A stretch of DNA of 64,000 bases, from assembly GCF_021532615.1 (NCBI RefSeq), contig NZ_JAKGAQ010000002.1:472501-536500 (forward strand). The letters are read 5' to 3'. Position 1 is the first letter of the stretch, and the number at the start of each line of letters is the position of its first letter. The stretch is from Octadecabacter dasysiphoniae (GTDB lineage Bacteria; Pseudomonadota; Alphaproteobacteria; Rhodobacterales; Rhodobacteraceae). The notes beneath the pieces were generated by a model that worked only from the letters and a program-made list of their open reading frames with translations, had not been told where the DNA came from and made no database searches. This document shows positions 53,459 through 62,775 of the stretch, piece after piece. A program made the translations under genes and the position numbers.

Positions 53459-54348
53459 GCGTTGCGGCCCCGAAACATCGCGTAGGTATACAGGCCCAGC
53501 GCCGCCCAGATCATCGGAAACGCAATCGCGCGCGCCTCTCCGAAGGGTTCATCAAACACAAACACCGCCACCAACATAATCATCGTCGGGGCAATATATT
53601 GCATGATGCCAATGGTGGTCAGCCGCAGCCCTTTGGCCCCGTTGGCATACAAAAGCAGTGGCACCGCTGTCACAATCCCGCAGCCCACCAGCAGCCACAT
53701 ATCAAACGTCACGGGCACAAAATGCCCGCCCCCCGCGAACCAAAGCCACACAAGATAGCCCAAAGCAAACGGCATCAAAATCAGCACCTCAAGCAGGAAT
53801 CCCTGATTGGGCCCAATCGGCAAGGATCGTTTGAAATACGCATAAAACCCCCACGTGGTGGTCAACGCCAATGCGGGCCACGGCAGTGATCCGTTTTCAA
53901 ACGTCAGCACCAGCACCGCAAACAGCGCCAGCAAAACCGCAGCCCATTGCAGGCGGTTCAACCTCTCGCCCAGCAACACAGACCCGAGGAACACGGAAAA
54001 CAACGGGTTGATGTAATAACCCAGCGCCGCATCCAACGCGCGGTCTTGTGCAATGGACCAGACGTAAACGCCCCAGTTCACAGAAATCAGCGCCGCCGTG
54101 ACACACCCCATCGCCAAACTGCGCGGGTCGCGCAGCACGCGGCCGATATCGCCCGTGCGTCCCAACAGCATCAAGACCAATCCGGCCACGGGAACCGACC
54201 ACAACACGCGGTGGGCCACGACCTCGATCGCGGGCACATGCGCGAGGTATTTCATATAAAGCGGCAGAAACCCCCACAACACATAGGCGCAAAACGCAAA
54301 GCCAAAGCCGCGCAATGTATCTTCGTTCTGGGGGGATGTATTGGCCAT
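53455..54348 (-). CDS. rarD: RarD, EamA family transporter
   Basis: 297 residues with ten predicted membrane spans. RarD signature FAFCAYVLWGFLPLYMKYLAHVP at the start, AHRVLWSVPVAG, ALGYYINPLFSVFLGSVLLGERL in the middle and MQYIAPTMIMLVAVFVFDEPF near the end. The EamA/DMT family transports small metabolites, often exporting; RarD itself was named for chloramphenicol sensitivity and its substrate is unsettled. It overlaps the rluA-like gene by ATGA. Confidence 0.93.
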   Translation of the reverse strand: MANTSPQNEDTLRGFGFAFCAYVLWGFLPLYMKYLAHVPAIEVVAHRVLWSVPVAGLVLMLLGRTGDIGRVLRDPRSLAMGCVTAALISVNWGVYVWSIAQDRALDAALGYYINPLFSVFLGSVLLGERLNRLQWAAVLLALFAVLVLTFENGSLPWPALALTTTWGFYAYFKRSLPIGPNQGFLLEVLILMPFALGYLVWLWFAGGGHFVPVTFDMWLLVGCGIVTAVPLLLYANGAKGLRLTTIGIMQYIAPTMIMLVAVFVFDEPFGEARAIAFPMIWAALGLYTYAMFRGRNA

Positions 54349-54427
54349 GTCTGCATCAGCACGACTTCACCCGCCAAGGTCAAGCACTGACACCTGCATC
54401 CGCCAGCATATTTTGTCGCCTAGCCCA

Positions 54428-54643
54428 TCACGATCCGAGATACCCGCCAACAATCGCAATGAACGCCCCGATATGCACAACCATAATCGCACGGTCTTTC
54501 CACATCACACCAACGATGAACCACAGGATAATCCCGACAACAAAGGCCGCAATATTCCACGGAACCACGTTCAACCCCGTCAGCCCGTACCCGATCAGCT
54601 GGATAACTGTCGCGATCCATTTAACGGTGTCGACGCGCGCCAC
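54428..54643 (-). CDS. Small membrane protein at the end of the betaine-type operon
   Basis: 71 residues with two to three membrane spans (WIATVIQLIGYGLTGL, AAFVVGIILWFIVGV, AIMVVHIGAFIAIVGGY) around the loop MWKDRAIM, which I recall from a conserved family in Rhodobacterales (DUF6552-like; uncertain). Starts 4 bp after the stop of the FAD-GcvT gene, so probably co-transcribed. Function unknown. Confidence 0.8.
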   Translation of the reverse strand: MARVDTVKWIATVIQLIGYGLTGLNVVPWNIAAFVVGIILWFIVGVMWKDRAIMVVHIGAFIAIVGGYLGS

Positions 54644-54646
54644 CCG

Positions 54647-57085
54647 TTAAACCTTTACGCGTTCTGATTTCGGGTCATACATCGGCTTCAGGGATGCTTC
54701 GGCCTTCACCTTCGTTCCCATCACATCGATCTCGTAGGTGGATGCCAAAACATCCGCAGGTTTTTCGCCTTTGCACGGCACATATCCAAGGCCCATCGCA
54801 CCACCAAGCGTGTGCCCATAAGCGCCTGAGGACAGATATCCGACAAGCTCTCCGTCGCGCAGGATCGGCTCGTTGTGATAAAGCAGCGGCTCGGGGTCGG
54901 TCAGCTTGAACTGCACCATGCGGTTTTCCAACCCGTTTTCCTGTTTCTCAAGCACCGCTGCACGCCCGATGAAATCCGGCTTGTCCTTTTTGACGGCAAA
55001 GCCAAGGCCGGCCTCCATCACATGGTCTTCGCACGTGATGTCATGGCCAAAATGCCGGAACCCTTTTTCAATCCGGCATGTGTCCATCATGTGCATTCCG
55101 CACAGCGTCAAACCTTGATCCTGGCCTGCTTCATGCAGCGCTTCGAACACATGGCCCGCCTGATCCGCACTGACGTAGACTTCCCAGCCAAGCTCCCCGA
55201 CATAGGTCACACGGTGCACCCGCGCCATCCCCATACCGATCTCGATCTCTTGGGCCGTGCCAAACGGGTTCACGTCGTTTGAAAAATCCGCAGGCGACAC
55301 GGCCTGCAGCAGCTTGCGGCTGTTTGGCCCCATCACAGCCAAAACGCCCTCGCCTGCCGTCATATCCGTGATCACCACATTGAAATCACCGACATGGCGC
55401 TGCATCCAGACCTGATCAGCCAATCGCGTGGCCGCAGGTGTCACCACCAGATAGGCAGTTTCGCTCAGCCGGGTTACGGTCACATCCGCTTCGATCCCGC
55501 CGCGCTGGTTCAGGAATTGCGTATAAACGATTTTGCCGACAGGCACGGAATAATCACCGCCGCCGACATAGTTCAAAAAGCGTTCGGCGTCGCGCCCTTC
55601 GACTCTGATCTTACCGAATGACGACATATCATACATGCCGACGTTCTCACGGACGGCCTTATGTTCCGCCGCAACATTGTCGAAGAAATTTTGCCGCTTC
55701 CAGGAATACTCATACTCCGGTGTCTGCCCGTCGCGCGCGAACCAATTGGCGCGCTCCCAACCTGACAGTTCCCCCATCACGGCCCCATGCTGGGCCAAAT
55801 GGTGATGAAACGGAGTCCGCCGAATGCCGCGCCCCGTCGCCTTCTGGCGGAACGGATAGTGATCGGCATAAAGCAGGCCCAAAGTTTCGGTCGACCGTTC
55901 CATCAGGAACGTCTTGTTCCCCATAAACGGTTCCATCCGGCTGATATCTACATCGCCCAGATCAAACGGTTTATCGCCATCATCCATCCACTGCGCCAGC
56001 GCCATACCAGCCCCGCCAGCCGATTGAATACCAATCGAATTGAACCCGGCAGCGACCCAGACATTGTCCATCTCGGGCGCAAGGCCAAGGTGATAGGCAT
56101 CATCGGGCGTAAAGGATTCCGGCCCATTGAAAAACGTATGAATCCCCGCCTCGGCCAGCATCGGCAGACGCTCAACCGCTTGTTCCAAAATCGGCTCGAA
56201 ATGGTCGAAATCCTCGGGCAATTGATCAAATTCAAAGTCCGCAGGGATCGGCCCCCACGGTTTGCTGACAGGCTCGAACGCACCCAAAAGCATCTTACCC
56301 GCGTCCTCTTTGTAATAGGCACATTCATCAGGAACGCGCAGCACTGGCATCTGCGTCAGCCCCTCAATCGCCTCGGTGACGATGTAGAAATGTTCACACG
56401 CCTGAAGGGGCACATTCACGCCCAGCATCTTGCCGACCTCACGGCCCCACATGCCCGCACAGTTCACGACGTGATCACATTCGATCGTGCCGGACCCGTT
56501 TTCGTCTTCCCACTGAACACCGGTGATACGCGCACCATCGCGCACAACGCCCGTGGCCTTCACGCGTTCCTTTACAACGGCACCGCGTTGGCGCGCACCC
56601 TTGGCCAGCGCCAGCGCGATATTGGCAGGATCGCCTTGTCCGTCTTTGGGCAAATACACACCGCCAACGACACCATCGATATTCAGATGTTCATAACGCG
56701 CCTTCACCTCGTCGGGTGAAATTTCTTCGGCGTCCACACCGAACGCACGCGCCATGGCGGCCTGTCGATAGATTTCTTCTTTGCGGTCCTCGGTCAGCGC
56801 GACAGTGATCGACCCGCAGCGCTTGAACCCCGTCGCAACGCCCGTTTCTTCCTCAAGCCTGCCATATAATTCTTGGCTATACTTCGCCAGCTTGGTCATG
56901 TTCTGGGTCGCGCGAAGCTGCGCAATCAGCCCGGCCGCATGCCAGGTCGTCCCGCTGGTCAGTTGTTTACGCTCAAGAAGAACAACGTCTTTCCAACCTA
57001 ACTTGGTCAAATGATATGCAACAGAACACCCGATAACGCCGCCGCCAATAATGACAACGCGGGCTTTGGTTGGAAGATCAGCCAT
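54647..57085 (-). CDS. FAD-dependent dehydrogenase with C-terminal GcvT domain (dimethylglycine/sarcosine dehydrogenase type), copy 2
   Basis: 812 residues from ATG 57085 (GGAG nine bases upstream). N-terminal FAD fold VVIIGGGVIGCSVAYHL; the SGTTWHAAGLIAQLR segment has the histidine that carries covalent FAD in liver dimethylglycine dehydrogenase. The DAO domain runs to about 390; the rest is an aminomethyltransferase (GcvT) folate domain with FLNYVGGGDYSVPVG, NQRGGIEADVTVTRL and GMHMMDTCRIEKGFRHFG. Such enzymes oxidise N-methyl groups and pass the carbon to tetrahydrofolate. Ten bp downstream of the homocysteine methyltransferase gene. Confidence 0.93.
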   Translation of the reverse strand: MADLPTKARVVIIGGGVIGCSVAYHLTKLGWKDVVLLERKQLTSGTTWHAAGLIAQLRATQNMTKLAKYSQELYGRLEEETGVATGFKRCGSITVALTEDRKEEIYRQAAMARAFGVDAEEISPDEVKARYEHLNIDGVVGGVYLPKDGQGDPANIALALAKGARQRGAVVKERVKATGVVRDGARITGVQWEDENGSGTIECDHVVNCAGMWGREVGKMLGVNVPLQACEHFYIVTEAIEGLTQMPVLRVPDECAYYKEDAGKMLLGAFEPVSKPWGPIPADFEFDQLPEDFDHFEPILEQAVERLPMLAEAGIHTFFNGPESFTPDDAYHLGLAPEMDNVWVAAGFNSIGIQSAGGAGMALAQWMDDGDKPFDLGDVDISRMEPFMGNKTFLMERSTETLGLLYADHYPFRQKATGRGIRRTPFHHHLAQHGAVMGELSGWERANWFARDGQTPEYEYSWKRQNFFDNVAAEHKAVRENVGMYDMSSFGKIRVEGRDAERFLNYVGGGDYSVPVGKIVYTQFLNQRGGIEADVTVTRLSETAYLVVTPAATRLADQVWMQRHVGDFNVVITDMTAGEGVLAVMGPNSRKLLQAVSPADFSNDVNPFGTAQEIEIGMGMARVHRVTYVGELGWEVYVSADQAGHVFEALHEAGQDQGLTLCGMHMMDTCRIEKGFRHFGHDITCEDHVMEAGLGFAVKKDKPDFIGRAAVLEKQENGLENRMVQFKLTDPEPLLYHNEPILRDGELVGYLSSGAYGHTLGGAMGLGYVPCKGEKPADVLASTYEIDVMGTKVKAEASLKPMYDPKSERVKV

Positions 57086-57097
57086 CAAATGGGCTCC

Positions 57098-57976
57098 TTA
57101 AACGATGGTATGTCCTGCCGCTTTCAGACGGCTGGCAATTTCGGAAATATGTGCGGGGCTGACTTCGCAGCAGCCCCCGATAATCGTCGCCCCGTGTTCA
57201 ACCCACGCCATTGCATGGTCCGCAAACAAATCAGGTGTAAAATCACGTCGCATGTTCAGGGCATCAACCGTGGGCTTATCCGCGAGGAAACCCTCGGTGA
57301 TCTGCTCAAATCCATTTGGATAGGCGCCATACGGCACACCCGCGCTGGCCAAAACATCCAACGCCGCCGGAATGGCCTCGGGGGCGGAACAATTCACCAG
57401 CACCGCCGCAGCACCCTTCGCCGCCTCAATCGCCTCCGCAAGGGGTTCACCGGATCGCAGTTTCGTGCCGTCGGTATCGGACACCGTAAACGCCATCCAG
57501 ATCGGTTTTCCCCCGGCAGCCGCGCCTTCCATGATCGCCTTTGTGTGGGCGACAGACACGACAGTTTCGCATTGGATGATATCGACGTGCGGCCCGATCA
57601 GCGCTGCGACTTCGGCAAATTTCGCCACGGACGTCGCATGATCAGGCATCACATCCGCACGGTAACTCGCGCCCAGCGGCCCGATAGACCCCCCGATGCG
57701 CGACGCGCCAGCCGCACGTGCCTCTGCCAGCGCCATGGCATGCAAGTCGTCAAACTGCCCCTCCATGCCCGTCCCGTCCAGACGGTCACGATGGATCGCA
57801 TAGGTGTTTGTCGTCGCCACCGTCGCGCCCGCTGCGGTAAAATCGCGATGCACGGCTTCGACAAGGCCGGGATGATCGATCATAACCTGCGTAGACCACA
57901 GCGGCGTCGGGCGGTCGCCCGCACGATGCACCAATTCCTGGCCCATCCCACCATCTAACAAAACGATTTCGCTCAT
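57098..57976 (-). CDS. Homocysteine S-methyltransferase family protein (betaine-homocysteine methyltransferase-like)
   Basis: 292 residues. PF02574-type barrel: LLDGGMGQELVHR at the start, TTNTYAIHRDRL, GPLGASYRAD, and the three zinc cysteines in VNCSAPEAI (about 195) and GGCCEVSP (about 268-269). The enzyme moves a methyl group from a donor such as betaine or S-methylmethionine to homocysteine, giving methionine. The flanking FAD-GcvT dehydrogenases favour betaine as donor, with dimethylglycine as product. The start overlaps the upstream gene's stop by ATGA. Confidence 0.9.
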   Translation of the reverse strand: MSEIVLLDGGMGQELVHRAGDRPTPLWSTQVMIDHPGLVEAVHRDFTAAGATVATTNTYAIHRDRLDGTGMEGQFDDLHAMALAEARAAGASRIGGSIGPLGASYRADVMPDHATSVAKFAEVAALIGPHVDIIQCETVVSVAHTKAIMEGAAAGGKPIWMAFTVSDTDGTKLRSGEPLAEAIEAAKGAAAVLVNCSAPEAIPAALDVLASAGVPYGAYPNGFEQITEGFLADKPTVDALNMRRDFTPDLFADHAMAWVEHGATIIGGCCEVSPAHISEIASRLKAAGHTIV

Positions 57977-60426
57977 GCTCGGATACGCGCGTTTTCAGCG
58001 TCCCAAAGCGGTGCGTCTTCTTGCACGATCGCCTTGCGCTTCACGCCAAAGATCTCGACCTCAAGCTCGGTGCCGGGCGCTGCCGCATCTGCACGCACCA
58101 CACCAAGGGCGATGGATTTATTGACGCGGTAGCCCCAATCGCCAGACGTGGTTTCGCCGACAATCTCATCACCCATCCAGACGGGCGACATATAAGGCGC
58201 ATCCGCATCCGGCGCGTCCACGATCATCGTGACAAACCCCTTCTTCGGTCCGCTCTGCATCTCGGACGCCAGGGCGGCTTTGCCGGGGAAATCCTGTTCT
58301 TTGCCAAGGCGCAAGAACCGGTCAAGACCACCTTCAAGCAACGTGTAATCTGTCGACAAATCGCCTTTCCACGTCCGGTAGCCCTTTTCGATCCGCATCG
58401 AATTCAGCGCATACATCCCGAAAGGTGCCGCACCCTGCGCGCGAATGGCGTCATAAACCGCAGCGCTGTCGTCAAACTTGGAATGTACTTCCCAGCCCAA
58501 TTCACCCGCGAACGAGATACGGAACAGTTTCACAGGCTTGCCCGCAACCGTCGCATCCTGAAGCGTCAACCAACCTGTGCTTAAATCAGCGCCCTCTGAA
58601 ATCGCCGCAAGCATATCGCGCGACTTTGGCCCCGTAAGCAACGCCGTGGACCACTGCGTCGTGATATCCGTCAGCGTCAAAGACCCGTCGCTTGGCAGCA
58701 GTTTGGCAAGGTGTTCAAAATCATGCCACTGGGCCACAGCCGCTGTCATGATCCAGAAATCGTCCTCATCCCAACGGATGATCGTCACCTCAGTCACGAT
58801 ACGCCCGCGGCTGTCGGTGAAATACCCAAGGTTCATGCGGCCCGCTTTGGGCAGCGCCCCCGCAATCTGGGTGCGCAACCATTCAGCAGCACCTACACCA
58901 CTCAACGCATACCGCGAAAATCCGGGCATATCGAGGACACCGGCATTATCACGCACGGCCTCAACCTCGCGCTTGATGCCAGCCTCCCAAGGGCCACTGC
59001 GGCCCCACGTCTGCGTGGATTCCTCAGACGTGTCTTCGCCGTCCTGTGCAAACCAGTTTGCACGTTCCCACCCGTTATACGCCCCCATCTGCGCACCCGA
59101 CGCAAGCAACGCTGCGTGGTTCGCGGACAGCTTTTTGTCACGTCCGGCGGGCCATTCGTGATGCGGGAAATGCATCGCGTATTCGTGCCCGTATGTTTCC
59201 AGCGCCTTGGACAGGCAATAATCGTGATCGGCATAATCGGTATAACGGCGCGGGTCGACAGACCACATGTCGATCTCTGTCTCACCGTGCATGATCCATT
59301 CCGACAGCACCTTACCGGCACCACCGCCCTGCGCGATTCCAAAGGTAAAGGAATGCGCCTCAAACGCGTTCTTTACACCGGGCATCGGGCCGATCATCGG
59401 CAGGCCATCGGGCGCATAGGGGATCGGGCCGTTGATATTACGTTCAACACCGCCCTCACCCAACAGCGGCAAACGTTCCATCGCGTCTTCGATGTAGAAA
59501 TCCAGACGGTCCAGATCATCGGGATAAAGCTGGAAGGAAAAATCCTCAGGCATCGGGTCTTCGGGTGTCACCCAATGCGCCTTACAGTTCCGTTCATACG
59601 GGCCAAGGTTCAGGCCGTGTTTGTCCTGACGCAGATAGTAGCTGATATCGGGGTCACGGATCATCGGCATCTTCTGGCCGCGCTCTTTGGTGAACGCCTC
59701 AAGCTCGGGCAGCTGGCCTGTCAGGAAATACTGGTGCGACATGACAACCATCGGCACGGTGCGCCCGCCGAACGGCTTGAACATCTCACCGACACGCTGG
59801 GCGTAATAGCCAGCGGCGTTGACGACGAACTCACAGCGGATATCGCCCTTTTCGGTCTTCACGATCCACTCATCGCCATCACGGTCAATGCCCGTTACAG
59901 GGCTGAACCGTTCAATCCGCCCACCTGCATCGCGCGCACCTTTGGCCATGGCTTGGGTCAACTGGGCCGGGTCAATATCACCATCCAGCGGATCCCAAAG
60001 ACCGCCCGCAAGATCATGGGTTTCCATGAACGGGTTATGTTCTTTCAGCTCTGCGGGGGAACAAATATCCATCGACAACCCCTGCGCACGCGCTTGGCCG
60101 ACGATCTTTTCGAATTCCTGCAACCGCTCTTTGGAGTGGGCCAAACGGATCGCGCCGGTGACGTGGTAGTTCATCGGATAATCGACCTCGTCGGCCAACC
60201 CGCGATACATCTCAGCGCCGTACCGCTGCATGTTCATCACCGCCCAGTTGGGCGCAAAGTTGGGCACGTTGCCCGCCGCGTGCCACGTGGACCCCGCCGT
60301 CAGCTCGTTCTTTTCGAGCAGCACACAATCCGTCCAACCAGCACGGGCCAGATGAAACAATGCGGACGTGCCCACGACACCGCCCCCGATGATGACCACA
60401 CGGGCCGTAGTTGGAAAATCTGCCAT
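57973..60426 (-). CDS. FAD-dependent dehydrogenase with C-terminal GcvT domain (dimethylglycine/sarcosine dehydrogenase type), copy 1
   Basis: 817 residues. Same layout as copy 2: VVIIGGGVVGTSALFHL, the covalent-FAD motif AGSTWHAAGNVPNF, DAO domain, and a C-terminal folate domain with LDMPGFSRYALSG, DSRGRIVTEVTI and MYALNSMRIEKGYRTWKGDLS. The two copies are clearly paralogous yet well diverged, which fits different substrates (dimethylglycine and sarcosine). Overlaps the methyltransferase gene by ATGA and lies 13 bp after the GFA gene, so one transcription unit. Confidence 0.93.
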   Translation of the reverse strand: MADFPTTARVVIIGGGVVGTSALFHLARAGWTDCVLLEKNELTAGSTWHAAGNVPNFAPNWAVMNMQRYGAEMYRGLADEVDYPMNYHVTGAIRLAHSKERLQEFEKIVGQARAQGLSMDICSPAELKEHNPFMETHDLAGGLWDPLDGDIDPAQLTQAMAKGARDAGGRIERFSPVTGIDRDGDEWIVKTEKGDIRCEFVVNAAGYYAQRVGEMFKPFGGRTVPMVVMSHQYFLTGQLPELEAFTKERGQKMPMIRDPDISYYLRQDKHGLNLGPYERNCKAHWVTPEDPMPEDFSFQLYPDDLDRLDFYIEDAMERLPLLGEGGVERNINGPIPYAPDGLPMIGPMPGVKNAFEAHSFTFGIAQGGGAGKVLSEWIMHGETEIDMWSVDPRRYTDYADHDYCLSKALETYGHEYAMHFPHHEWPAGRDKKLSANHAALLASGAQMGAYNGWERANWFAQDGEDTSEESTQTWGRSGPWEAGIKREVEAVRDNAGVLDMPGFSRYALSGVGAAEWLRTQIAGALPKAGRMNLGYFTDSRGRIVTEVTIIRWDEDDFWIMTAAVAQWHDFEHLAKLLPSDGSLTLTDITTQWSTALLTGPKSRDMLAAISEGADLSTGWLTLQDATVAGKPVKLFRISFAGELGWEVHSKFDDSAAVYDAIRAQGAAPFGMYALNSMRIEKGYRTWKGDLSTDYTLLEGGLDRFLRLGKEQDFPGKAALASEMQSGPKKGFVTMIVDAPDADAPYMSPVWMGDEIVGETTSGDWGYRVNKSIALGVVRADAAAPGTELEVEIFGVKRKAIVQEDAPLWDAENARIRA

Positions 60427-60438
60427 TGGTGTTGCTCC

Positions 60439-60825
60439 CTAGTATGTCTTTAGCTGCGGAAGGCCATCCGCGATTTCGTAATAGTCACCCTTGTCGGCGA
60501 CATAGATATGTTTGTCTGTGTGCAGCCCCGTCGCGCCATCAATGGTGCCGGACATGACGGACACCCGCCCGCCGTCATCCTCATGGCGCCAAAACAATGA
60601 CGATCCGCAGTGATTGCAAAACCCGCGCTGGGCCTTGGGGGATGATTGAAACCACGCCAATGTTGCATCAGACGTGAACTGCAATTGATCGGGGTTCACC
60701 TGCGTCGCTGAAACGTGGTGCCCGCTGGTCTTGCGGCACTGCACGCAGTGGCACGCCACGGACGGGCGCAATTCCCCCGTCAGGGTGTAGGCCACACCGC
60801 CACATAAACAGGATCCGGTTTTCAT
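60439..60825 (-). CDS. GFA (glutathione-dependent formaldehyde-activating/CENP-V) family protein
   Basis: 128 residues from ATG 60825; the frame to 61014 runs back into the LysE gene. Zinc ligands: C6 and C8 (GSCLCGG), C25, C27 and C30 (ACHCVQC), and FCNHCGS near 75, with SSLFWRH after it. The family was named for a formaldehyde-glutathione enzyme, but that activity has been questioned. In this operon formaldehyde can arise when methyl groups are oxidised without folate, so a formaldehyde-linked role would be sensible. ATGA overlap with LysE. Confidence 0.9.
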   Translation of the reverse strand: MKTGSCLCGGVAYTLTGELRPSVACHCVQCRKTSGHHVSATQVNPDQLQFTSDATLAWFQSSPKAQRGFCNHCGSSLFWRHEDDGGRVSVMSGTIDGATGLHTDKHIYVADKGDYYEIADGLPQLKTY

Positions 60826-61445
60826 AACGTCCCCTGCGGTTGTGGGGCGGCACCCAACAGAATGCCGTATATGATGAAACACGCGGCCATCGTGCGCCGG
60901 AACCAGACGTTGAAAACCGCCCCAAGCGCGGCACGCCCCAACCCCGCACCAAGGGCGGTAAACGTCAGATAACTGCACGCCGTCAATGTCAGCGCTGTCG
61001 GCACAATGACCCACATCTGCTGGCCAATCGGCACGTCAGGTTGCACGAACTGGCTAAACGCCGCCAAATACCCTGCCACGCTTTTGGGGTTGATTACCGC
61101 AATCGCCAACGCGCGTTTGTAAACAGACCCCGCAGGGCGATCCTGCACCTGCACCGGGGTCTTCGCCGTGATCCAGCCACGCACACCGAGGTAAATCAGG
61201 AACCCCGCGCCCATGTATTTCGACACAGAAAACGCTGCCTCCGATGCGGTCAAAAGCGCGGTAATCCCGAACGCGGACAACGCCAGAAACAACGCCGCCT
61301 GTGTCAGGATCGCCGCGACCCCCAGCAGACTGCGCACAAATCCAATCGACATCCCGTTGCTGATACAATTCACAGCATTCGGCCCAGGCGTGGTGACAAA
61401 CACCACCCAGAACAGCGCGAATATGGTCCAAGCTTCAAATGTCAT
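60822..61445 (-). CDS. LysE family translocator
   Basis: 207 residues, six membrane spans. Signature TPGPNAVNCISNGM near residue 20, then GAGFLIYLGVRGW and NPKSVAGYLAAFSQFV. The LysE/RhtB family exports amino acids and related small molecules. Its place within a methylated-amine operon suggests export of glycine, methionine or a related compound; the substrate is not fixed by the sequence. Directly follows the XRE-cupin regulator gene with no gap. Confidence 0.93.
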   Translation of the reverse strand: MTFEAWTIFALFWVVFVTTPGPNAVNCISNGMSIGFVRSLLGVAAILTQAALFLALSAFGITALLTASEAAFSVSKYMGAGFLIYLGVRGWITAKTPVQVQDRPAGSVYKRALAIAVINPKSVAGYLAAFSQFVQPDVPIGQQMWVIVPTALTLTACSYLTFTALGAGLGRAALGAVFNVWFRRTMAACFIIYGILLGAAPQPQGTL

Positions 61446-62015
61446 TTAATAAACCGGCGGCGCAATAACCCAGATCGCCACACAGGGCGCAGCATAGGGA
61501 TTCATCCAGCGGAAAGGTTCACCGCGAATGCGGAAACTATCACCCGCACTTAGCGAATAAATCTTACCGCCAATCTCAAGATCAAGCCGCCCTGATACGA
61601 TATACCCGACCTCTTGGGTGGGGCGCGTGACAGGTTCGGATATCTTGCCGCCCGCCTCGAACGTAGAATGGACCATCTCGAAATCGTCTGTCAGATCGGG
61701 CGACAACAATTCTTCGACCAGCCCCGCAGATCGTGACCCGATCGGGCGACGCGACGCCGCGCGCACAATCACACCTAATTCATGTTCGGGCGCTGCAGAT
61801 CGAAACAGGCTCGACACTGATACATCCAGCGCCCGCGCCATCTGGCGCAAATCCGTGATCGATGGTTCAGACAAATCCCGTTCAACCTGCGACAGCCAGC
61901 CAACAGATCGGTTCAGCGTCTCACCAAGCTCCGCCAACGTCAGTCCGCGCGCCTTTCGCAAGGCACGAATATCAGCCCCGAGGGTGCGGCTTTCTGGCGG
62001 TAGGTCGTGAATCAC
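61446..62015 (-). CDS. XRE family transcriptional regulator with cupin domain
   Basis: 189 residues with GTG start at 62015 (AAGGAG ten bases upstream); a GTG at 62039 in frame is less likely since it overlaps that site. HTH (about 15-70): DIRALRKARGLTLAELGETLNRSVGWLSQVER. The C-terminal cupin (about 110-185) has PTQEVGYIVSGRLDLEIGG and GDSFRIRGEPFRW. Such PuuR-like regulators respond to amines and amino acids. It heads the leftward betaine-type operon and very likely controls it. Confidence 0.93.
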   Translation of the reverse strand: MIHDLPPESRTLGADIRALRKARGLTLAELGETLNRSVGWLSQVERDLSEPSITDLRQMARALDVSVSSLFRSAAPEHELGVIVRAASRRPIGSRSAGLVEELLSPDLTDDFEMVHSTFEAGGKISEPVTRPTQEVGYIVSGRLDLEIGGKIYSLSAGDSFRIRGEPFRWMNPYAAPCVAIWVIAPPVY

Positions 62016-62079
62016 GTTTGGCAGACTCCTTGTCTGCACAGAGCATTGCCACGCCTTCGTGAAAATTCAAAGGATTTTT

Positions 62080-62541
62080 TCACGCCGCAGTGCGGCGACC
62101 GAAAACATCCTTCAAAATCACCGCCATTTGGGTGGCATCATCATCCGTAAACGCATCCGGCTGATCGCTGTCGATATCAAACACCGCAATCACATCGCCC
62201 GCAGCGTCAAACACAGGCAAAACCAGTTCGGACCGCGTTGAACTGGCGCAGGCGATATGGCCCTCGAACGCCTCAACATCCGGCACCAATTGCACCTGCC
62301 CTGTGCGCGCCGCAGCCCCGCAAACCCCACGCGAAAACGGGATTTGCAAACACCCATGCCCGCCCTGATACGGCCCGATCTTCAAAAGCCCGGGCTCGGT
62401 CACGCGGTAAAATCCGGTCCAATCGAACCGCGCGTCGCTATGATGCACCTCACAGGCTATCGTCGCCATCAGGGCAACCGCATCATCCTCGCCCTCTGTC
62501 AGGCTTTGGATCGTCTGGGACAGCGTCGCGTAGTCAGGCAT
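62080..62541 (-). CDS. msrC: Free methionine-(R)-sulfoxide reductase (fRMsr), GAF domain
   Basis: 153 residues from ATG 62541 (GGAGAAA upstream; one more ATG directly before). A single GAF domain of the fRMsr type: FDWTGFYRV, IGPYQGGHGCLQIPFSRGVCG and EGHIACASSTRSELVLPV. The three cysteines are C64, C74 and C98, spaced 10 and 24 apart exactly as Cys84, Cys94 and Cys118 of E. coli fRMsr. It reduces free methionine-R-sulfoxide. It complements MsrP, which repairs protein-bound methionine in the periplasm, at the other end of the window. Confidence 0.92.
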   Translation of the reverse strand: MPDYATLSQTIQSLTEGEDDAVALMATIACEVHHSDARFDWTGFYRVTEPGLLKIGPYQGGHGCLQIPFSRGVCGAAARTGQVQLVPDVEAFEGHIACASSTRSELVLPVFDAAGDVIAVFDIDSDQPDAFTDDDATQMAVILKDVFGRRTAA

Positions 62542-62775
62542 CATTTTCTCCGAATCTTGCGGGTTGGGGGGCATTAAGGACGAAAAACCACAAAACGGCC
62601 CCAATGTCTCCGCATCGCCACCAGATTCCAACGTCAAACCTGCCCTTGTAGCTGCATAGGCTCACCTCGGCGTCGCGTGTAACAGCCCCCACCCAGTGCG
62701 CGACGTCGAGGACTACCTTGCGCCCTTCCCCTTCCCGACCACAATGCTAGGTTCCTTCAAAACGAAGGAGCATCC

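Noticed and set aside
58711..60453. A 580-codon plus-strand frame opposite the FAD-GcvT gene
   Set aside because: Antisense shadow of a strongly conserved enzyme gene; composition dominated by Arg/His/Ile with no domain signature.
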